From contig DFBL01000022.1 of NCBI GenBank assembly GCA_002366615.1, positions 11,175 to 18,370 on the forward strand: a DNA stretch of 7,196 bases, written 5' to 3'. Source of the DNA: Candidatus Dojkabacteria bacterium UBA3081. GTDB lineage: Bacteria > Patescibacteriota > Dojkabacteria > SC72. A program made the translations under genes and the position numbers. This document shows positions 1-6,488 of this stretch, one piece after another. The notes below the pieces were generated by a model. It did no database searches and was not told the DNA's origin. It saw only the letters and a program-made list of their open reading frames with translations. Numbering within the stretch: position 1 is the first letter of the stretch; each line of letters opens with the position of its first letter.

Positions 1-1
1 A

Positions 2-1420
2 GGAGATGAATTAGAAGGTATTAGTATTGATAATGGTAGTAAGAGGAGATATGTATATAAAGATATATTCACACATGTTTTAGGGTATACAGGAGAAGCC
101 TCTGAGAAAGATTTAGATAAATACCTTTCCCTTGTAAGTGGGGATATTGTTGGAAAGTCTGGAGTAGAAAGGTTCTATGAGGAAAAATTAAGTGGGTCTA
201 ATGGACAAATTGCTCAGGAGATAGATGTATTTGGAAGGGCGGTTTCTCCGCAGGAATATACAATTAAAGAACCCGAGTCTGGGCAAAGTCTTTACTTGAG
301 TATAGATAAGAATGTACAAAGTCAATTCTATAAATTAATAGAGGAAGCTGTTAAAAAGTACTCAGCAGCAGGAGGAGCAGGGGTTATTCAAAATGTACAA
401 ACAGGAGAAATATTAGCTATTGTAAGCTATCCTTCCTATGATAATAATTTGTTTGTAGGAGGTATATCTCAATCAGATTTTACTAAACTAATTGAAGATG
501 ATGGAAATCCTCTTTTGGATAGAGTGCTAGGAGCTCAAATTCCTCCAGGCTCGACATTTAAGACACTTATTGCTGCTGCTGGACTTGATTCAAGAGTTAT
601 TACCACAAATACAAGATATATTAGTAGAAGTGGATATACATTTTCTAATGGTGCACCATTTCAAGAGTTTAGAAATGGCTCATACGGATCTCTAAATGTT
701 GTACAGGCTCTAACAGTATCCTCTAATATATTCTTTTGTGAAATGATTAGAGATTGGCAGATGAGTAAACTAGTTCCCTACCTTAAAGTTTTTGGAATAG
801 GGGAGTATACAAATATAGATATACCTGGAGAAACTCCTGGAAGGCTACCCTCTCCTGAAAACAAGATAGAGTTAGCACAAACAACTAGTCCTTGGTTAGA
901 ACCTATTTGGTATCCAGAGGGAGATTCATGTAACTCCGTAATAGGTCAGGGAATAACGTTGGTAACCCCAATACAGATGGCTAATTGGATGGCAGCTATT
1001 GCAAATAACGGGACACTCTTAACACCTCATGTTGCTAAGAAGTTTGTTGATGAGAGTGGTTTTGAATATCCCGTAGAATACGCTCCTTTGGGAGAAAATA
1101 TAGTGGGGAAAGAGGCACTCAAAGTCGTTCGGGAAGGGATGTGGGGTACTGTAAATGGGGCAAGAGGTATAGTTCACACTCTCTCTACAACTGGAACAAC
1201 GGTGGCTGCTAAAACAGGTACTGCAGAATTTGGGAAGGTAAATAGCAAGGGGATATATGAAAATACTCATGCTTGGGTTGGAGGATTTTTCCCCTATGAA
1301 AATCCCAAATATTCTTTTTCTTTGCTTTTAGAAAATGGAGGAATGAGTTCTAATGCATCCTTAGTTATGAGAGATATGATTACTTGGATGGTAAATAGTG
1401 GATTTGTAAATGGTAATTAA
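2..1420 (+). CDS. mrdA: Penicillin-binding protein 2-like transpeptidase (class B PBP), 5' end missing
   Basis: This is a D,D-transpeptidase that cross-links peptidoglycan outside the membrane, probably in elongation. The frame is open from base 2 to the TAA at 1418-1420 (472 residues seen). The N-terminal signal/membrane anchor and start lie upstream. Residues 1-95 are the end of the PBP dimerisation domain, with HVLGYTGEAS and a GDIVGKSGVERFYEE stretch typical of the family. The transpeptidase domain has all three active-site motifs: STFK with the nucleophilic Ser at base 551 (window residue 184), SSN at 719-727, and KTGT starting at 1211. The end, with PYENPKY and LLLENGG, is also typical. 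A TTG at 296 could be read as a start, but it would cut off the dimerisation domain, so it is rejected. The choice of PBP2 (MrdA) over FtsI/SpoVD rests on the dimerisation-domain motifs and is less certain than the class B PBP call. No partner gene such as rodA is visible inside the window. Confidence 0.9.
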   Translation, partial: GDELEGISIDNGSKRRYVYKDIFTHVLGYTGEASEKDLDKYLSLVSGDIVGKSGVERFYEEKLSGSNGQIAQEIDVFGRAVSPQEYTIKEPESGQSLYLSIDKNVQSQFYKLIEEAVKKYSAAGGAGVIQNVQTGEILAIVSYPSYDNNLFVGGISQSDFTKLIEDDGNPLLDRVLGAQIPPGSTFKTLIAAAGLDSRVITTNTRYISRSGYTFSNGAPFQEFRNGSYGSLNVVQALTVSSNIFFCEMIRDWQMSKLVPYLKVFGIGEYTNIDIPGETPGRLPSPENKIELAQTTSPWLEPIWYPEGDSCNSVIGQGITLVTPIQMANWMAAIANNGTLLTPHVAKKFVDESGFEYPVEYAPLGENIVGKEALKVVREGMWGTVNGARGIVHTLSTTGTTVAAKTGTAEFGKVNSKGIYENTHAWVGGFFPYENPKYSFSLLLENGGMSSNASLVMRDMITWMVNSGFVNGN

Positions 1421-1466
1421 GGACATTTTAATCATTTTAATATAGTATCTATTAATCTATATTTGT

Positions 1467-1495
1467 TTGACATATATTTAAACATTGTGTATTTT
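1467..1495 (+). promoter_or_regulatory. Sigma70-type promoter for topA
   Basis: A perfect -35 box TTGACA (1467-1472) is followed by a 17-base spacer and the -10 box TATTTT (1490-1495, 4 of 6 consensus). The expected transcription start is about 1502-1504, only 3-5 bases before the topA ATG at 1507. No SD-like sequence lies upstream of that ATG. topA would therefore be transcribed apart from mrdA as a nearly leaderless mRNA. This is predicted from sequence only. Confidence 0.65.
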
Positions 1496-1506
1496 TACGT
1501 TGAAGT

Positions 1507-3633
1507 ATGAGCAAAAAAAGTAATTACAAAAACCTACTAGTTGTTGAGTCTCCTGCAAAGGCAAAAACAATTAATAAATACCTAGGAACAGATTTTAAAG
1601 TAATGGCAACTGTAGGCCACGTTATAGATTTACCAAAGAGTAAGTTGGGTGTAGATGTTGAAAATGAGTACGAGCCACTCTTTGAAACTATTAGAGGTAA
1701 AGGAACAATATTAAAAGAGTTAAAGAAAGCAATTCCACCAAAGGGAGATGTATACCTTGCTATGGACCCCGATAGGGAGGGAGAGGCGATTGCTTGGCAT
1801 GTTCAAAACCATTTAAAGATAAAGGGGGCCAAAAGAGTGACTTTCCATGAAATAACTAAAAGTGCAGTATTAGAAGCTATTAAGAAACCTGTAAAGGTTA
1901 GTGAAGATTTAGTAGAGGCACAAAAAGCAAGAAGGGTTTTAGATAGATTGTTTGGTTACAAGCTTTCTGAATTACTTTGGAAAAAGATTTGGTACGGACT
2001 ATCAGCAGGAAGAGTACAATCCATTGCTCTGAGATTGGTGGTTGAGAAGGAAGAGGAGAGAGAAGAATTTAAACCTGAAGAGTATTGGAATTTTTTTGTA
2101 CATATTAAAAAAGAGAAAGAGAAGTTAGTAATAAAGTTGCTCAAAAGAGATGGAAAGAAATATATCCCTGCAAGTGAGAAAGAGGTAAAGGATATACAAG
2201 GAGACCTTAAAGAAAGCAAATATGAAGTGGTTGATATTGTAAAAAAACAGATGAACAAAAATCCGTATCCCCCATATACGACATCCACACTTCAGCAATC
2301 TGGAAACAATGTTTTAGGTTACTCTGCTAAAAGAACAATGGCTCTAGCACAATCCCTCTATCAATCTGGACATATTACATATATGAGAACTGACTCAGTA
2401 TATCTTGCACAAAAGGCTATCAATGAGATAAGGGATGTAATTGTTAAAAAGTATGGGAAGGAGTATTTACCTGAAAAATCTAAGTATTACAAGAACAAGA
2501 GTAAGAATGCCCAGGAAGCACATGAAGCTATTAGACCAACAGATTTTTCAATTACATCAACAGAGATAAGGTCTAAAATGGGGAGTGCACAGGCTTCTTT
2601 GTATGATTTAATATGGAAGAGAGCTGTATCATCCCAAGTCGCACAAAAGCAAGTTGAGAATCTAACAATATATTTTGAACCAGTAAAGAAACTTAAAAAT
2701 ATATATACATTCTCTGTAGGTGCACAAAAGGTACTCTTTGATGGATTTAGAGTTGTATATGGAAAGGGCAATTCAGAAAACGATGTGTTACAGGAGATCT
2801 CGGGTATCCAAAAAGGAAATATATTTAGTAAAGAGAAGTTTGAGGTAGAACAGAAATTTACTCAGCCTCGCGCTCGATATACAGAGGCAACCTTAGTTAA
2901 GAAATTGGAGTCTTTGGGTGTTGGAAGACCTTCAACATATGCAACAATAATTGGAACTATTCAATCAAGGGAGTATGTAACTAAAGATGGAAAATATCTT
3001 TTACCAACTGATATTGGTAGAGTAGTAACCCATTTTTTAAAAGACAACTTCGCGGATTTAGTTGATTACGAATACACAGCAGATGTAGAGGATAGATTAG
3101 ATAAGATTGCACAAGGCAAGTTAGAGTATGTACCTTTCATGGATAAGGAGTACAAACCATTGATGAAAAATATTAAAAAGGCCCTAAAGGATGTAGAAAA
3201 GGAAGATGTCGTTATCCTAGGAAAATCAGATGAGAAATGTCCAGTTTGTGGAGGTAAAATGATAGTTAGATTAGGTAGGTATGGAAAGTTTTTAAGTTGT
3301 TCTAAATTTCCTGAATGTAAGGGGATGAAAGATTTAGAAGGAGGTGCAGATAGCCTAGATTACGATAAATATCTCAAGGTAGAGGAATGTCCAGAGTGTG
3401 GTGCTAATATGATTCTTAAGAGTGGGAAGTATGGTAAATTCTGGGCTTGTGAGAAGTATCCCGAGTGTAAGGGAACGCTACCTTTACTTTTACAAGAGAA
3501 ATGTCCCCAGTGTGGCAAGAGTCTAGTAGAGAGAACAAGTAAATGGGGTAAGAAATTTATAGGGTGTAGTGGATATCCTGATTGTAAATATATTAAGAAA
3601 GAAAAAAAGAAAGAGGAGGAGAGCAAAGGGTAA
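1507..3633 (+). CDS. topA: DNA topoisomerase I (type IA)
   Basis: TopA relaxes negatively supercoiled DNA by cutting one strand through a 5'-phosphotyrosine link and passing the other strand. It acts behind RNA polymerase and balances gyrase. The 708-residue protein is complete. The Toprim domain (about 8-120) has VVESPAKAKT with Glu14 and the acidic DPDRE motif with Asp87, Asp89 and Glu91. The strand-gating domains follow, including SAGRVQSIALRLV near 166-178. The catalytic tyrosine is Tyr292 in TYMRTDS, and GVGRPSTYATII near 471-482 is also characteristic. The C-terminus holds three four-cysteine zinc ribbons: C578/C581/C598/C604, C628/C631/C648/C654 and C666/C669/C687/C693. It ends in a Lys/Glu-rich tail. 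The length suits the shorter TopA forms; E. coli TopA is longer. ATG at 1507 places the Toprim start correctly, with no SD before it. The stop is TAA. A type IA family member other than TopA (topoisomerase III) is unlikely, given the zinc ribbons and overall architecture. Confidence 0.98.
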   Translation: MSKKSNYKNLLVVESPAKAKTINKYLGTDFKVMATVGHVIDLPKSKLGVDVENEYEPLFETIRGKGTILKELKKAIPPKGDVYLAMDPDREGEAIAWHVQNHLKIKGAKRVTFHEITKSAVLEAIKKPVKVSEDLVEAQKARRVLDRLFGYKLSELLWKKIWYGLSAGRVQSIALRLVVEKEEEREEFKPEEYWNFFVHIKKEKEKLVIKLLKRDGKKYIPASEKEVKDIQGDLKESKYEVVDIVKKQMNKNPYPPYTTSTLQQSGNNVLGYSAKRTMALAQSLYQSGHITYMRTDSVYLAQKAINEIRDVIVKKYGKEYLPEKSKYYKNKSKNAQEAHEAIRPTDFSITSTEIRSKMGSAQASLYDLIWKRAVSSQVAQKQVENLTIYFEPVKKLKNIYTFSVGAQKVLFDGFRVVYGKGNSENDVLQEISGIQKGNIFSKEKFEVEQKFTQPRARYTEATLVKKLESLGVGRPSTYATIIGTIQSREYVTKDGKYLLPTDIGRVVTHFLKDNFADLVDYEYTADVEDRLDKIAQGKLEYVPFMDKEYKPLMKNIKKALKDVEKEDVVILGKSDEKCPVCGGKMIVRLGRYGKFLSCSKFPECKGMKDLEGGADSLDYDKYLKVEECPECGANMILKSGKYGKFWACEKYPECKGTLPLLLQEKCPQCGKSLVERTSKWGKKFIGCSGYPDCKYIKKEKKKEEESKG

Positions 3634-3673
3634 CTTTTTCTCAAGAATAGGTAAAGAATTTCATTTATTTTAG

Positions 3674-3679
3674 TATAAT
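3674..3679 (+). promoter_or_regulatory. Possible -10 box of a radC promoter
   Basis: A perfect TATAAT lies 41 bases after the topA stop. The -35 position (about 3651-3656, GTAAAG) matches poorly, so this is only a candidate. If used, transcription would start near 3686 and give radC a leader of about 73 bases containing the 3692-3713 hairpin. A second weak -10-like hexamer, GATACT at 3746-3751, lies 7 bases before the radC ATG and would instead give a leaderless message, but it also lacks a good -35 box. Confidence 0.4.
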
Positions 3680-3691
3680 TTAAACCCATGG

Positions 3692-3713
3692 GGGTAATAT
3701 TAAGATATTGCCT
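3692..3713 (+). other. Stem-loop between topA and radC
   Basis: Bases 3692-3700 pair with 3705-3713 around a TAAG loop. The stem has nine pairs, two of them G-U (core GGTAATAT with ATATTGCC). No T-run follows, so it does not look like a classical intrinsic terminator. It could protect the topA 3' end, or sit near the 5' end of a radC transcript that starts around 3686. Its function is unknown. Confidence 0.4.
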
Positions 3714-3758
3714 AAACAAGTTTAATCTTCATTTAAGAAATTTTTGATACTCTCTAAT

Positions 3759-4394
3759 ATGTTACCCAGAGAGAAATTTCAAAAGAGAGGAATATCTACC
3801 CTTTCTGATATCGAACTAATACAGATACTTGTAGGGAGTGGTGTTAAGGGAAGGGATTTTAAACAAATCTCAAATTCCATTATGAGAAGAATTAAGAAGG
3901 GAATCAAAGAGGGAAAAGCTTTATCAATTAGAGATTTAACAACAATTGATGGAGTAGGAGAGGTAACTGCAATGAGGGTACTCTCCGCAATAGAGCTTGG
4001 TAAAAGAGTATACGGCTTGTATGAAGGGGACCCTTCTCGAATAGTAAATTCTCAAGATGCCTATGAGATATTTAAGGATATGTCCAACTTGAAAAGAGAA
4101 AGAGTAGATATCATATGTCTTAATTCTAGATTTGAATATATATGTAGAGAGAGTATTGCTTTAGGATCTCTTAATTGTGCTAATCTTTCTCCAAGAGAGG
4201 TTTTGTATACTGCCATAGAGAAAAACAGCGCCTTTGTGATAATGGCACACAATCATCCATCAGGGGATAGTACTCCTAGTCAAGAGGATGTTTTGTTAAC
4301 GAAGAATATAACCAAGGGGTTAGAATTGGTAGGGGTTCAGCTACTAGATCATATTGTAATTGGAAAAAGCAGTTGGAATAGTATAGAGGGTTAG
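3759..4394 (+). CDS. radC: RadC/JAMM-domain protein
   Basis: This is a RadC-family protein (JAB1/MPN+ metalloprotease-like fold). The cellular role is unsettled; the old DNA-repair assignment came from an E. coli mutation later attributed to another gene. Counted from the ATG (211 residues), the N-terminus starts at once with the family signature LPREKFQKRG and LSDIELIQIL. A helix-hairpin-helix segment IDGVGEVTAMRVLSAIELGKR follows at about 63-83. The JAMM metal motif HNHPSGDSTPSQED gives His164, His166 and Asp177, and a conserved Glu lies just before the SIALGSL strand near residue 131. LLDHIVIG is the usual C-terminal strand. The tail ends ten residues later, slightly shorter than common RadC proteins. 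ATG at 3759 is preferred because the signature begins there; an in-frame TTG at 3744 would add five residues. Neither has an SD. The stop is TAG, and the rpsB promoter begins two bases after it. No mobile-element genes accompany it, so it looks chromosomal. Confidence 0.94.
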   Translation: MLPREKFQKRGISTLSDIELIQILVGSGVKGRDFKQISNSIMRRIKKGIKEGKALSIRDLTTIDGVGEVTAMRVLSAIELGKRVYGLYEGDPSRIVNSQDAYEIFKDMSNLKRERVDIICLNSRFEYICRESIALGSLNCANLSPREVLYTAIEKNSAFVIMAHNHPSGDSTPSQEDVLLTKNITKGLELVGVQLLDHIVIGKSSWNSIEG

Positions 4395-4395
4395 C

Positions 4396-4424
4396 TTGAT
4401 AAATGAGAGAGGAATATATATAAT
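4396..4424 (+). promoter_or_regulatory. Strong sigma70-type promoter for rpsB-tsf
   Basis: The -35 box TTGATA (4396-4401, 5 of 6) is followed by a 17-base spacer and a perfect -10 box TATAAT (4419-4424). It starts two bases after the radC stop. The expected transcription start is about 4431, giving an rpsB leader of about 89 bases. This is the best -35/-10 combination in the window and suits a highly expressed ribosomal-protein operon. Confidence 0.75.
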
Positions 4425-4430
4425 CAGTTC

Positions 4431-4519
4431 GTATTTAATATATATCTCGCATATCTCTAAATATTTCCTGGATAGATTTCTATCTACCCATAGAGATAGG
4501 TGACAAAAGGAAAAACAAT
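4431..4519 (+). promoter_or_regulatory. Structured 5' leader of rpsB, candidate ribosomal-protein autoregulatory element
   Basis: Three sets of pairing are visible. First, TATCTCTA (4452-4459) is perfectly complementary to TAGAGATA (4491-4498). Second, inside that stem, 4469-4475 pairs with 4480-4486 around an ATTT loop (seven pairs, one G-U). Third, TTTCCT (4464-4469), in the internal loop, is perfectly complementary to AGGAAA (4508-4513), which overlaps the rpsB SD (AAGGA, 4507-4511). The last pairing would form a pseudoknot hiding the ribosome site. A competing stem CTATCT/AGATAG (4480-4485 with 4494-4499) excludes the first two. S2 is known to repress its own operon through the leader in E. 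coli, so S2 is a plausible ligand. The folds are read by eye; no energies were computed. Confidence 0.5.
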
Positions 4520-5707
4520 ATGGAAAAGAAAAAAGAGGTCTCAAAAAAGGCTTCTACACCTAAGACAAAGACCAAAAAGGAGAGTCTAAATGTAGAAATT
4601 CCAGAACTTTTAACATTTCTTCAAGCAGGGGCCCACTTTGGACATAAGAGTAGTGGATGGAATCCTAAGATGGAGCAATATATTTATGAAACCAGAAATG
4701 GGGTTCATATTATTGATATCATTAAAAGTAGGAAGATGCTTAAGAAAGCCTTAGAGGAATTAAGCAATGTAGTTGATAAAGGGAATGTATTAATTGTTGG
4801 AACAAAGGGACAGGCTGCTGGAACTATTAAAAAGGTAGCCAAGGAGGCAGGAGCTTTCTACATAATTAAGAGATGGCCAGGAGGTCTATTCACAAACTTT
4901 GATACTATCAAAAAGAGTGTTCAGCACTTAGTTAAGATGGAAGAGGAGTTAGCTGCTGGTGGAAAGGATCTTGTTAAGAAAGAGATCTTGTTAATGCAAA
5001 GAGATGTAGAAAGATTAAACAAAGTCTATGAGGGTATTAAATTCATGGATGAGCTTCCTAAGGCTATAATAGTCATAGACAGCATGGTTGAAAAGAATGC
5101 TATTAGTGAGTCCAATATAGCAGGAGTTCCTATAATTGCACTGATTGATACTAACTGTGATCCAAGGCTAGTTGATTATCCAATACCAGCAAATGATGAC
5201 TCCATTAAGAGTATTAATCTGTTTGTAAATCTGTTTTCCAAAGTTATTAAACCAGGAAAGAAACCAGAAGCATTAAGAGCATTAAGAAAGAATCACTCTG
5301 CGAACTTAGAGAACATGCAAAGAGAGTATCTTGACGAGAAAGAGAGACAGGAGAAGATGGAAGAAGAAGATAGGTTAAGAATGAAAGCATTAAGAGAAGG
5401 AAAAATTAGTGTGGCTACTACTGGGGTAGTTAGAGTTCTTAAAAAAGAGAAGAATTTGGATGATGATTTTGCAGCTGCTGAGGCAGTTAAGAAAGAGGAA
5501 ACATCTAAGAAGAAAGAGACATCCAAGAAGAAAGAGATCTCTACAAAGATAGAGGATATGGGCTTTTCAACAAGAGTAGAGAATGCTCTAGTAGATGTAG
5601 GATTTAAGAAGATAGAGGAATTGAAAGGAAAAAGTAAAGAAGATCTCTTAGAGATATCAGGTATTGGAGAGAAGTCTGCAGAAGAGATATTGAAAAATAT
5701 TAAATAA
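4520..5707 (+). CDS. rpsB: 30S ribosomal protein S2 with C-terminal helix-hairpin-helix extension
   Basis: S2 binds the 30S subunit between head and body on the solvent side, where S1 docks in bacteria that have it. The 395-residue product is far longer than usual S2 (roughly 230-260). Residues 1-25 are a Lys-rich lead. The S2 domain covers about 26-248, with AGAHFGHKSSGWNPKM, RNGVHIIDI, KRWPGGLFTNF and IDTNCDPRLVDYPIPANDD. Residues 250-341 form a highly charged, probably coiled-coil or disordered linker ending in a six-residue repeat (ETSKKK). Residues 342-395 form a compact helix-hairpin-helix domain with SGIGEKSAEEI, resembling the RNA polymerase alpha C-terminal domain. The body has a Pro in RWPGG where many S2 proteins have Leu. 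The ATG at 4520 follows an AAGGA SD (4507-4511) by eight bases. tsf follows 17 bases downstream in the same operon. The function of the extension is unknown; it is a continuous frame with no sign of a frameshift fusion. Confidence 0.97.
   Translation: MEKKKEVSKKASTPKTKTKKESLNVEIPELLTFLQAGAHFGHKSSGWNPKMEQYIYETRNGVHIIDIIKSRKMLKKALEELSNVVDKGNVLIVGTKGQAAGTIKKVAKEAGAFYIIKRWPGGLFTNFDTIKKSVQHLVKMEEELAAGGKDLVKKEILLMQRDVERLNKVYEGIKFMDELPKAIIVIDSMVEKNAISESNIAGVPIIALIDTNCDPRLVDYPIPANDDSIKSINLFVNLFSKVIKPGKKPEALRALRKNHSANLENMQREYLDEKERQEKMEEEDRLRMKALREGKISVATTGVVRVLKKEKNLDDDFAAAEAVKKEETSKKKETSKKKEISTKIEDMGFSTRVENALVDVGFKKIEELKGKSKEDLLEISGIGEKSAEEILKNIK
5498..5533 (+). repeat. 18-bp tandem repeat in the rpsB linker
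   Basis: Two imperfect 18-base units (5498-5515 and 5516-5533) encode ETSKKK twice, and a partial third unit follows (Glu-Ile-Ser, from 5534). The units differ at two third-codon positions, so they are diverged. They lengthen the Lys-rich linker just before the helix-hairpin-helix domain. Unit slippage could change linker length between strains. Confidence 0.75.
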
Positions 5708-5713
5708 GTTTTT

Positions 5714-5717
5714 AGGA
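5714..5717 (+). promoter_or_regulatory. Ribosome binding site of tsf
   Basis: AGGA ends seven bases before the tsf ATG at 5725, within the 17-base rpsB-tsf gap. It supports this ATG. It is one of only two convincing SD sites in the window; the other precedes rpsB. Confidence 0.6.
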
Positions 5718-5724
5718 TACTACC

Positions 5725-6432
5725 ATGGGTATATCTGTTGAGGATATTAAAACACTAAGAGCTAAGACATCTGCTGGTATGGGTCTTTGTAAAGAGGCTT
5801 TAAAAAAAACAGATGGTGATATGAAAAAGGCAATAGAGTATATAAATAGTAGAAGTGATGTAATAAACAGATTACATAATCTTACAGGTGCAAAGATAGG
5901 ACATTGTAAACTAGCTTTTGAAGAAACAGAAAAAGATTTTGAAAAAGCAGTTGTTTTGATTAAAGAAAGAGGTTGGGATGAACCTATCGAGCAAGAGAGT
6001 ATAGGTGAAGGGATAATAGATGCATATGTTCACGGGAGAGATAAGAAGTTAGTTTCTTTAGTAGAAATTAGTTGTAAGACAGATTTTGTAGCAAAAAATG
6101 AAGATTTTAGATCTTTTGTTCATGAGATAGCATTACAGGTAGCTGCTCTTAAGCCCTTATATATCTCTAAAGAGGATATTTCTGATGAAAAGCATGAAGA
6201 GATTAAAACTCTTTTTATGAAAGAAATAGAGGCAGAGGGGAAGTCTACAGAGATGGCTCAAAAGATAATGGAGGGGAAATTACAGAAATACTACCAAGAG
6301 AACTGTCTTTTAGAACAGAAGTGGTTTAAAGATGAATCTAAGAGTATTCAAAATCTTTTAGATGAAGCAATTGGTAAATTGGGGGAGCCTTTAGAGATTA
6401 GAAGATTTCTCATATGGGAGTTTGGTAAATAG
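5725..6432 (+). CDS. tsf: Elongation factor Ts with duplicated N-terminal UBA domain
   Basis: EF-Ts is the cytoplasmic nucleotide exchange factor that releases GDP from EF-Tu during translation. The 235-residue protein starts with a normal TS-N/UBA domain (about 6-44) carrying LRAKTSAGMGLCKEAL, with Leu21 where many EF-Ts have Asp. A second UBA-like domain (45-83) follows directly, with the matching LHNLTGAKIGHCKLAF. The exchange core then begins: IIDAYVHG near 97-104, the signature TDFVAKNEDF at 119-128 (preceded by Lys rather than the usual Glu), the EIALQVAALKP helix, and a dimerisation/C-terminal region with GKLQKYYQENCLLEQ and a final GEPLEIRRFLIWEFGK. The Ala/Lys-rich linker that usually follows the UBA domain is not recognisable. 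The core is of ordinary bacterial size and does not look truncated. It is co-transcribed with rpsB, 17 bases upstream. The stop is TAG. The assignment is secure; the function of the second UBA domain is unknown. Confidence 0.97.
   Translation: MGISVEDIKTLRAKTSAGMGLCKEALKKTDGDMKKAIEYINSRSDVINRLHNLTGAKIGHCKLAFEETEKDFEKAVVLIKERGWDEPIEQESIGEGIIDAYVHGRDKKLVSLVEISCKTDFVAKNEDFRSFVHEIALQVAALKPLYISKEDISDEKHEEIKTLFMKEIEAEGKSTEMAQKIMEGKLQKYYQENCLLEQKWFKDESKSIQNLLDEAIGKLGEPLEIRRFLIWEFGK
5740..5973 (+). repeat. Tandem duplication encoding two UBA domains in tsf
   Basis: Residues 6-44 (bases 5740-5856) and 45-83 (5857-5973) align without gaps at a period of 39 residues. Counted by eye, 14 of 39 positions are identical: Ile, Leu, Thr, Ala, Gly, Cys-Lys, Ala, Thr, Asp, Lys-Ala, Ile and Arg at matching places. 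The DNA has diverged, so the duplication is old rather than recent. Confidence 0.8.
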
Positions 6433-6488
6433 CTTATCAAGAGCCAAGAAGTTCCATAGATTAATACTATCCAGATACATGCTATAGG

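Noticed and set aside
296..298. TTG as the start of the transpeptidase gene
   Set aside because: The same frame is open back to base 2 and encodes recognisable PBP dimerisation-domain sequence upstream, so the gene is cut by the window edge and does not start here.
1019..1270. Minus-strand open frames inside the genes (for example here and at 1956-2288, 2487-2771, 3360-3719, 5293-5526 and 6593-6865)
   Set aside because: Each lies opposite a clearly conserved plus-strand gene, or largely so, and none resembles a known family; they are antisense shadows of AT-rich coding sequence.
3634..3645. T-rich run after the topA stop as an intrinsic terminator
   Set aside because: No convincing GC-containing stem precedes the run.
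3685..3692. Eight-base palindrome CCCATGGG
   Set aside because: A single short palindrome without a repeat partner or operator context; likely chance. Its ATG opens no conserved frame.
3744..3746. TTG as the radC start
   Set aside because: It adds only five residues outside the family signature, has no SD, and an ATG at 3759 begins exactly at the LPREK motif.
4413..4445. AT-rich inverted repeat (ATATATA runs) around the rpsB promoter
   Set aside because: The simple alternating AT sequence overlaps the -10 box and would be self-complementary by composition; it is better explained as promoter DNA.
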